Shown piece by piece: positions 12,883-17,946 of a DNA stretch of 21,544 nucleotides; position 1 is the first letter of the stretch, and each line of letters starts with the position of its first letter. Source of the stretch: a virus; IMG/VR virus record IMGVR_UViG_3300048447_000082, positions 1-21,544 of that record. One strand, given 5' to 3'. A program made the translations under genes and the position numbers. The notes under the pieces were generated by a model. The model was given only the letters and a program-made list of their open reading frames with translations. It had not been told where the DNA came from and did not search any database.

Positions 12883-13436
12883 ATTGTAATACTTGCTACT
12901 TTACATTTGGTAGGTTTCAACCACCTACCACAGGACACAAAGATAACTTTGATGGGGTGAGACGTATCGCAGGTAGTCATGACTATCGGATCTATATCTC
13001 TCAGACGTTTGATACTAAAGGTAAGAACCCCTTACCACCTGATCGTAAATTGTATTACATGAACTTGATGTTTCCAGAACATCGTGGTAAGATAATATCT
13101 GGACCCAAAGATCCTGTTGCTATTATGCAAGACTTAATGTTGGGGGGATATAATGAAGTTGTATTTTTAGTTGGATCTGATCGTGTTAGTGCGATGCAGT
13201 TCTTACACAAATACAATGGCAAAGACTTCTCGTTCAGAAAGATCGAGATACAATCTTCTGGTAGCAGAGATGCTGATGGAGATACCTTTGCTATTTCTGG
13301 AACGAAGATGAGACGTGCGGCATTTGCTAACGACTTTAAAACATTTCGTTCTGGTATTCCCAAAGCATTGAATGACAAACAGTGCCAGAAAATGATGGAA
13401 GAGATACAAGAAAATCTACCTGCGAATTTTAAATGA
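12873..13436 (+). CDS. HxGH-type nucleotidyltransferase (NMNAT/cytidylyltransferase-like)
   Basis: 187 residues. CYFTFGRFQPPTTGH (8-22) is the N-terminal nucleotide-binding strand plus a T/HxGH motif, and ISGTKMR (141-147) is the C-terminal ISSTxxR-type motif. Between them are FLVGSDRVSAMQ (98-109), the usual inner strand, and the flexible RDADGD loop. The fold transfers a nucleotidyl group to phosphate-bearing substrates: NMN plus ATP to NAD, or CTP to lipid or sugar phosphates. The substrate cannot be read from the sequence. It overlaps the ligase-like gene upstream and is coupled by ATGA to the next gene. NAD synthesis or RNA 5'-end chemistry would both suit a partnership with a ligase-like enzyme. 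Confidence 0.85.
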   Translation: MALNCNTCYFTFGRFQPPTTGHKDNFDGVRRIAGSHDYRIYISQTFDTKGKNPLPPDRKLYYMNLMFPEHRGKIISGPKDPVAIMQDLMLGGYNEVVFLVGSDRVSAMQFLHKYNGKDFSFRKIEIQSSGSRDADGDTFAISGTKMRRAAFANDFKTFRSGIPKALNDKQCQKMMEEIQENLPANFK

Positions 13437-13690
13437 AAGATTTCAAGAAACTACGAGAAGAAGCACTACGGCAACAACAGAGACAGGAAGAAATATTTAA
13501 AGAAGGTGATGCTGTTATGTCATCACGTACAGGAGAGAAGGGACATCTTCATAGAGTAGGCGGAAACTATGCTATCGTAATTTCTGAAGAAGGTAATATG
13601 TTTAGAGAATGGATTAGGAATATTAGATCTATAAATAATACGAGAAGAACCTCCTTGTTAAACGATGAAGTATCAGAAGACAGTCAATAG
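13433..13690 (+). CDS. Small protein with KOW-like middle, 85 aa
   Basis: ATGA overlap with the preceding gene. The N-terminus MKDFKKLREEALRQQQRQEE resembles T4 capsid-targeting peptides (MKTYQEF...). The middle, EGDAVMSSRTGEKGHLHRVG, then GNYAIVISEEGNMFREWIRN, is a small beta unit (G-D-x-V ... G-x-x-G-x-x-H-R-x-G-x-N-Y) of KOW/SH3-like flavour known in cyanophage ORFans. The C-terminus is polar. It overlaps the next gene by 26 bases and contains that gene's late promoter. Role unknown; a capsid-associated or nucleic-acid-binding protein is possible. Confidence 0.7.
   Translation: MKDFKKLREEALRQQQRQEEIFKEGDAVMSSRTGEKGHLHRVGGNYAIVISEEGNMFREWIRNIRSINNTRRTSLLNDEVSEDSQ
13630..13637 (+). promoter_or_regulatory. 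Late promoter, perfect TATAAATA
   Basis: Exact T4 late consensus, 27 bases upstream of ATG 13665 and inside the previous gene. Initiation would be near 13645. Confidence 0.65.
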
Positions 13691-14219
13691 CGTTAACAAT
13701 AATGACGAGTTTTCGTCTGAGTTGATGGAAGCATATGGTAAATGGATGGGTGGAGACACCTTCCAGAATACTACCATTAGCGAAGCAGCATTTGATGGTA
13801 TGCCACAGCAGTCCAATGGTGCTGAAATTGAAGACACTACGGTAAAAGCAAAGAAAGCAAAGAAAACGGTCAAGAAAGAAGAAGTAGAAGTTCTTGAGCG
13901 CGAAGAGTATGAGATCGATGGCGAGATTTATGTCATCGAGAAAGTAAAGATGGATGGCGTTGATGACAACGGCAACACCTCATGCTGGAAAGGATATAAG
14001 AAGCAAGGCACCAAGAAGAAAGGTGGTAAAGAAGTTAACAACTGTGTAAAAGCAGGTGTTGAATATGAAGGTGATGAACTCACTGAAAAGAAACTTGACC
14101 CCGTAGGTAAGGCAGATGCTGACATCGACAATGATGGCGATGTAGATAAGTCTGACAAGTATCTCCACATGCGTCGTAAGAAGGTCTCCAAGATCATTGG
14201 TATGTCAAAGAAAAAATGA
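13665..14219 (+). CDS. Basic late protein with dockerin/EF-hand-like loop, 184 aa
   Basis: Starts at ATG 13665, behind a perfect late promoter. Residues 60-90 are a Lys/Glu-rich stretch (KAKKAKKTVKKEEVEVLERE). Residues 106-128 have the cyanophage virion-type block CWKGYKKQGTKKKGGK...NNCV with two Cys. DADIDNDGDVDKSDKYL (151-167) matches a Ca-binding loop: Asp153, Asp155, Asp157, Gly158, Val160, Asp164. The end (RRKKVSKIIGMSKKK) is basic. Such D-x-D-x-D-G motifs recur in T4-like cyanophage small proteins, likely internal or prohead-core components. The mixture of basic, acidic and calcium-loop segments fits DNA or core binding rather than an enzyme. Confidence 0.75.
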   Translation: MKYQKTVNSVNNNDEFSSELMEAYGKWMGGDTFQNTTISEAAFDGMPQQSNGAEIEDTTVKAKKAKKTVKKEEVEVLEREEYEIDGEIYVIEKVKMDGVDDNGNTSCWKGYKKQGTKKKGGKEVNNCVKAGVEYEGDELTEKKLDPVGKADADIDNDGDVDKSDKYLHMRRKKVSKIIGMSKKK

Positions 14220-14575
14220 AAACATTTAGACAACTTCGTGAAGATTGTGGCAGTAGTTGCCCCAAAGACTGCAAGAAGAGTTGCTGCAATAAAAAAACCA
14301 AGAAAAAAGAAAAGAGCACTGTAGAAGTCATGCCTACTGTTAATGACGGACAGAAGGGCATGGTTACTAAACCTACTAATGAGTCAAAGAACTATCAGGG
14401 TCCTTTGTATGCTCCATGGTCTGCTGTTGTTAAAGGCAGAGGTTTTGATCCGCTAGAAGAATCTTTTGAAACTGGTGTAGCAAAAGCAAGACGCGACTAC
14501 CGTTCTGGAACACTTTTAAATTTTAAACAGTTCATGTCAAAATTGACATCTATTTTAGACGAGTGGGAGAAATAA
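14216..14575 (+). CDS. Cys-rich late protein, 119 aa
   Basis: ATGA overlap with the preceding gene. The N-terminus MKTFRQLREDCGSSCPKDCK continues with SCCNKK: Cys at 11, 15, 19, 23 and 24 in a regular C-x3-C-x3-C-x3-CC ladder, followed by KKTKKKEK. The pattern suggests metal (Zn or Fe-S) or disulfide binding. The first ten residues again resemble a T4 capsid-targeting sequence. The C-terminal half is less basic, with LYAPWSAVVKGRGFDPLEES and FKQFMSKLTSILDEWEK, likely helical. No family recognised. The stop overlaps a candidate late promoter for the next gene. Confidence 0.7.
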   Translation: MKTFRQLREDCGSSCPKDCKKSCCNKKTKKKEKSTVEVMPTVNDGQKGMVTKPTNESKNYQGPLYAPWSAVVKGRGFDPLEESFETGVAKARRDYRSGTLLNFKQFMSKLTSILDEWEK

Positions 14576-14578
14576 ATA
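14572..14578 (+). promoter_or_regulatory. Candidate late promoter ATAAATA
   Basis: ATAAATA overlaps the stop codon of the previous gene and lies 24 bases before ATG 14603. It is one base short of the full consensus. Confidence 0.45.
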
Positions 14579-14600
14579 GTTCATGCTCTATGACATGAAC
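14579..14600 (+). repeat. Perfect hairpin just ahead of ATG 14603
   Basis: GTTCATG (14579-14585) and CATGAAC (14594-14600) form a 7-base stem with an 8-base loop, ending two bases before the start codon. No Shine-Dalgarno is visible here. It may control translation of the next gene, or be only partly present if transcription starts within it. Confidence 0.55.
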
Positions 14601-14602
14601 CA

Positions 14603-14806
14603 ATGTTATCCTTTCTACTTCCACTAGCATCCAAAATTATTTCTGATGCTGTTAATAAAATTCCAGAAAATGAAGAACTGGGCGAGAAACTTGTTGAGAT
14701 CTGTCTTGCTATTCTTGCTAAAGCAGTTAAGTTAACTAAGACTGACATGGACGATCAACTTCTAGAAGTTGTATCGAAAGCGATTGCTGCTCGCAAAGAT
14801 TCTTGA
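14603..14806 (+). CDS. Small helical protein with hydrophobic N-terminus, 67 aa
   Basis: MLSFLLPLASKIISDAVNKI is a hydrophobic amphipathic helix; the remainder (ENEELGEKLVEICLAILAKA, then KLTKTDMDDQLLEVVSKAIA) is two more helices. The '(K)TDxDDxLLxxV' ending is shared by small phage proteins of unknown function found in many tailed phages. It might associate with a membrane through its first helix, but a full transmembrane span is not clear. It lies between a hairpin and a perfect late promoter. Confidence 0.7.
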   Translation: MLSFLLPLASKIISDAVNKIPENEELGEKLVEICLAILAKAVKLTKTDMDDQLLEVVSKAIAARKDS

Positions 14807-14809
14807 GAA

Positions 14810-14817
14810 TATAAATA
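14810..14817 (+). promoter_or_regulatory. Late promoter, perfect TATAAATA
   Basis: Exact consensus in the 40-base gap between the stop at 14806 and ATG 14847. Expected start about 14825, giving a short leader. The intergenic position and exact match make it one of the best promoter candidates here. Confidence 0.75.
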
Positions 14818-14846
14818 ACCATTAGGAAAATAAACGCTGAATAAAC

Positions 14847-15458
14847 ATGTCTCTATACGGAAGAACTGACAGCAATGCAAATAAAACCAAAGCTGGTGTA
14901 GGCATTGCAGCGTCAAGTCAAGCAAAAACTACAGTCTTCGTTGACGAGACTGAAGCACAACTAAACGAAACCAAGTCCCGTGGTATCACTGGTCCTGGTT
15001 GGTGGTCTTATTTCACCTATACTGATTCTTCTGGCGCAACCCGTCATAAGGCAGAGCAACTTATTTTTGTTGCTAATCCTGATGGCACAGAAACTCAGGC
15101 AGATGACACTATCGCAGCAGACGTAGCATCGGCAGTTACCATTACGGTTCAACCTGCTAACTCTACATCTTCCTCTGGTGCTGGTACTTACACCCTCACC
15201 ACTACAACAACAGGAACACCTGGAGCACTTGCATATCAGTGGCAGCGTCAGACTGCAGGCGGTAAGCGTTGGACTAACATCACTGCTTCTCTTGACACTG
15301 GCATTACCTATGCAGACTTCACGACAGCAACTCTTGCTTATAGTGCTCTCGCTGCTGATACTCTGGATGGTAACAAGTTTAGAGTCAAGGTCACCTCTGC
15401 GGGTGGTACTGAAGAAGTAATGTCTGATGGTGCAGCAACACTAACCTTCGGAAGTTGA
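14847..15458 (+). CDS. Virion structural protein with Ig-like domain (probable), 203 aa
   Basis: A perfect late promoter lies in front. Residues 1-90 form an N-domain found in cyanophage structural proteins (MSLYGRTDSNANKTKAGVGI, WWSYFTYTDSSGATRHKAE, QLIFVANPDGTE). Residues 95-203 look like an immunoglobulin-type beta sandwich: VTITVQPANS, TYTLTTTTTGTPGALAYQWQ, RWTNITASLDTGITYADFTT, NKFRVKVTSAGGTEEVMSDG. The Y-Q-W-Q strand and F-R-V-K-V closing strand are typical; the usual disulfide Cys are missing. It is Thr- and Ala-rich with no Cys. Such domains decorate capsids and tails and bind surface carbohydrate, as T4 Hoc does. It has no Shine-Dalgarno. Confidence 0.7.
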   Translation: MSLYGRTDSNANKTKAGVGIAASSQAKTTVFVDETEAQLNETKSRGITGPGWWSYFTYTDSSGATRHKAEQLIFVANPDGTETQADDTIAADVASAVTITVQPANSTSSSGAGTYTLTTTTTGTPGALAYQWQRQTAGGKRWTNITASLDTGITYADFTTATLAYSALAADTLDGNKFRVKVTSAGGTEEVMSDGAATLTFGS

Positions 15459-15461
15459 TGA

Positions 15462-15815
15462 ATGAACTTCAATGAATTGACGCCAGACAACTGGCTCTTC
15501 TTTGCTATTCAAAATTATAACAACCCGTCGTCAGTAACTTATAGTGATTTTGAAGAAGACTTAAAGAGATTTAAGTATATCAAACGATTACTAAAACGAT
15601 ATGAGACGACGGGTGAGTTAAAAACACATCTTATTTTAAATCATGTGATTGTATTATATAATGTGTTTGGTGACGCAGCAACTCCGTTGTTGTTTTACAA
15701 GACAGAAGCAACATATTGGAAACAGATTACTGCTTTCATGTTGTTTCTAAATAGATTACCACTTAACTTTACTGATGCTGACGAAGAATGTCTAAAAAGT
15801 CTGAATCTAATTTAA
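15462..15815 (+). CDS. Conserved cyanophage protein, 117 aa, function unknown
   Basis: Three bases after the previous stop. The sequence is aromatic and helical: TPDNWLFFAIQNYNNPSSVT, DFEEDLKRFKYIKRLLKRYE, LKTHLILNHVIVLYNVFGDA, FYKTEATYWKQITAFMLFLN. It is of a strongly conserved cyanophage type ('D-x-W-x-F-A-I-x-N-Y ... K-R-F-K-Y-I-K-R-L-L'). Function is not known to me. Its own late-promoter-containing 3' end overlaps the next gene by 28 bases. Confidence 0.75.
   Translation: MNFNELTPDNWLFFAIQNYNNPSSVTYSDFEEDLKRFKYIKRLLKRYETTGELKTHLILNHVIVLYNVFGDAATPLLFYKTEATYWKQITAFMLFLNRLPLNFTDADEECLKSLNLI
15747..15753 (+). promoter_or_regulatory. Possible late promoter CTAAATA before the 15788 gene
   Basis: CTAAATA, 34 bases upstream of ATG 15788 and inside the previous gene. 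The spacing fits, but the motif also occurs by chance in gp43 and gp61. Confidence 0.35.
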
Positions 15816-16498
15816 ATGAAATGATGGCAGGAGACGGTTCTGGTCTTCAATTGCCACCTGCTTTTGTTATGGTGAATCCTAGACAGCACCGTAAGTATAA
15901 AAAGAACAACCAAGACAAAGTTGATGGGCGCACATCCGGCGCTCGTACCCTCTTCGATCGTATACAAAAAAGAAAAATGAAAGAACAACTAGAAACACAA
16001 ATTGACGAAGCAATTGTGTCCGATACAGAGAGGGCACAGAAAGTTATCCAACAGGGTAAGAAATTGAATCGCCAGAAAGAAATGCAGAAAAAGCGTAAAG
16101 AGGCGAAAGAAAAAATGATGAATAAGTCTGGTGAGATGGATACTCTCATGAAGGCACGTATGTCTGACTTTAAAAAGAAGGCAAAGGATCAAGAAAAAAA
16201 GGTCCAACAAAAAAATTCTTATGAACCCACAGGTGAAATTATGACTGAAAATCAAGATGTAGTTCAAGTTGCATTAGACGTTGCGACATCAGAACTCAAT
16301 CCACAAGGTGAAGGATCGTTTGCCAAGGTACAATTTGGCGATGGATCTACACAGAACCTTGATAACTTCTCAGCAAAACGTATTGCTGCTTGCTATGCTC
16401 AACTAGATGATAGTCATAAGCAACAGTTCCAGTATCTGCTGAACAAAGATGCTTCTTCATATCAAACTGCACTTAATTTTGCAGTAAGGAATGTATAA
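15788..16498 (+). CDS. Basic coiled-coil late protein, 236 aa
   Basis: N-terminal LQLPPAFVMVNPRQHRKYKK (20-39) and GRTSGARTLFDRI, then a long Lys/Glu/Gln-rich helix (about 60-145) with heptad-like charge that should form a coiled coil, and a helical C-domain (155-236: VVQVALDVATSELNPQGEGS, AKRIAACYAQLDDSHKQQFQ, SYQTALNFAVRNV). Charge and layout suit a prohead core or scaffold-like protein, but this is inference. Start ATG 15788 has a weak ribosome site; ATG pairs at 15821 are alternative starts. Confidence 0.65.
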   Translation: MSKKSESNLNEMMAGDGSGLQLPPAFVMVNPRQHRKYKKNNQDKVDGRTSGARTLFDRIQKRKMKEQLETQIDEAIVSDTERAQKVIQQGKKLNRQKEMQKKRKEAKEKMMNKSGEMDTLMKARMSDFKKKAKDQEKKVQQKNSYEPTGEIMTENQDVVQVALDVATSELNPQGEGSFAKVQFGDGSTQNLDNFSAKRIAACYAQLDDSHKQQFQYLLNKDASSYQTALNFAVRNV

Positions 16499-16501
16499 AT
16501 A
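16494..16501 (+). promoter_or_regulatory. Late promoter, perfect TATAAATA
   Basis: Exact consensus overlapping the stop codon of the 15788 gene, 32 bases before ATG 16534. It runs directly into a 16-base palindrome. Confidence 0.7.
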
Positions 16502-16515
16502 AGTATTAATACTTA
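16500..16515 (+). repeat. 16-base perfect palindrome TAAGTATTAATACTTA
   Basis: Perfect inverted repeat covering the presumed transcription start of the late promoter at 16494. It could be an operator or a 5'-end hairpin, although an all A/T-rich palindrome may be accidental. Confidence 0.5.
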
Positions 16516-16533
16516 CACTTAAATGTAGCACAT

Positions 16534-16950
16534 ATGGCATTCGGTCTTGGTAGATTAGCAGTATTAGAATCAAAACTCGATATTTATGAAGACCTCTCCA
16601 AAGAGATGCTTGACAAGCTTGAAAGAGCAGTTGGAACAATCTCGGAGAACAGCAACAGAGTTGCTGTAATCTTGGAGCGCCACGAAAATCGTTTGGATGA
16701 ATCTGAACGTGCCGATAAACTTATCATCGGTATGCTGGAAGAGATGAAGGAAAGACATGATAAGGATCATGAAGTGGTTCAGAATAGGATCAGTAAGATC
16801 CAGAAGAAAGTGGATACCAACGCAAAGTTTGTTATCGGTGCAGGAGCAGTCCTCGCGACCCTTGTGGCAGTATTACAAGTGGTTCCACCTCTCGTAAAAT
16901 TGTTGACACCCCAAGCAAACGCTGCTATTATAAGACCAGCGAATCCCTAG
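16534..16950 (+). CDS. Coiled-coil membrane protein, XhlA/holin-accessory-like layout, 138 aa
   Basis: Residues 10-95 are heptad-rich helix (LESKLDIYEDLSKEMLDKLE, ERHENRLDESERADKLIIGM, ...RISKIQKKVDT). Residues 99-122 form one membrane span (FVIGAGAVLATLVAVLQVVP), followed by VKLLTPQANAAIIRP. N-terminal coiled coil followed by a C-terminal transmembrane helix is the layout of XhlA-type lysis accessory proteins and of several cyanophage ORFans. It may act in lysis or tether something to the membrane, but no family signature proves it. It is expressed from its own late promoter and is the last gene before gp61. Confidence 0.65.
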   Translation: MAFGLGRLAVLESKLDIYEDLSKEMLDKLERAVGTISENSNRVAVILERHENRLDESERADKLIIGMLEEMKERHDKDHEVVQNRISKIQKKVDTNAKFVIGAGAVLATLVAVLQVVPPLVKLLTPQANAAIIRPANP

Positions 16951-16956
16951 TAGTGA

Positions 16957-17946
16957 ATGTCATTCATTGACGTAAAGTATATACAACTAGTATCCTCTCG
17001 TTTGACTCTTTTTAGTCGCAAGAAGGCAGACCTGTATAATTTCAGGTGTCCTTACTGTGGTGACTCACAAAAGAGGAAGAATAAAACGAGGGGATATCTT
17101 TTTAAAATCAAGAATGACTTTGTGTTTAAGTGCCATAACTGTGGCATGGGTAGAACACTTTCTAATTTTTTAAAGGACCAGGATATGTTTCTCCATGATC
17201 AATATGTCATGGAGAAATTTAAAGATGGTAGGACTGGTAAGGGAACTACAGTACCCAATCCTAAGTTTGAATTCAAAGCACCAAAGTTTGCTAAGAAAGA
17301 TACAAATCTTGAAAAGATTTCTTCGCTAAATATATCTCACCCGGCAAGAGAATATCTTGAGAACCGAGGAATCAAAGATCTAGATTACTTCTACTATTGT
17401 CCCAAGTTTAAAGCTTGGACAAATGAGCAAAAGAAGATGTTTGATACCCTTAGACAAGATAGTGCTCGCATTATTATTCCATTCCGAGACAAAGAAGGTA
17501 ACCTGTTTGGATACCAAGGCAGATCGCTCGCCCCTAAGGCAAAACTAAGATATATAACGATCATGCTAGACGAAGAACACCCAAAGATCTTCGGACTGGA
17601 TAAAATACAAGACGACAAACCTGTATACATTGTGGAAGGACCATTTGATGCTACCTTCCTCAGTAATTCTGTTGCTATGGCAGGATCTGATGCTGATGTT
17701 AGAACATTTGGTTGGAACAATTACATCTGGGTATTTGATAATGAACCACGCAACAAAGAAATCGTCAACCGAATCTCTAAAGTTATTAGCAAAGGGGATA
17801 AGGTAGTCATTTGGCCAAAGAAGATACAGGAAAAGGACATAAACGATATGTTCCTTGCTGGACACGACGTTCAGAACATGGTAGACTCTAATGTCTATGC
17901 TGGATTAGAAGCAACCCTTAAATTAAACGACTGGAAGAAAGTATGA
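16957..17946 (+). CDS. 61: DNA primase gp61
   Basis: 329 residues (T4: 342). The zinc-binding domain has Cys31, Cys34, Cys59 and Cys62 (CPYCGD ... KCHNCGMG). The TOPRIM catalytic core has YIVEGPFDATFL with Glu227 and Asp231, GSDAD (243-247) and WVFDNEPRNKE with Asp261. It makes the short RNA primers on the lagging strand together with gp41. The start ATG lies six bases after the previous stop with no clear ribosome site. The stop overlaps nrdA (ATGA). Confidence 0.95.
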   Translation: MSFIDVKYIQLVSSRLTLFSRKKADLYNFRCPYCGDSQKRKNKTRGYLFKIKNDFVFKCHNCGMGRTLSNFLKDQDMFLHDQYVMEKFKDGRTGKGTTVPNPKFEFKAPKFAKKDTNLEKISSLNISHPAREYLENRGIKDLDYFYYCPKFKAWTNEQKKMFDTLRQDSARIIIPFRDKEGNLFGYQGRSLAPKAKLRYITIMLDEEHPKIFGLDKIQDDKPVYIVEGPFDATFLSNSVAMAGSDADVRTFGWNNYIWVFDNEPRNKEIVNRISKVISKGDKVVIWPKKIQEKDINDMFLAGHDVQNMVDSNVYAGLEATLKLNDWKKV

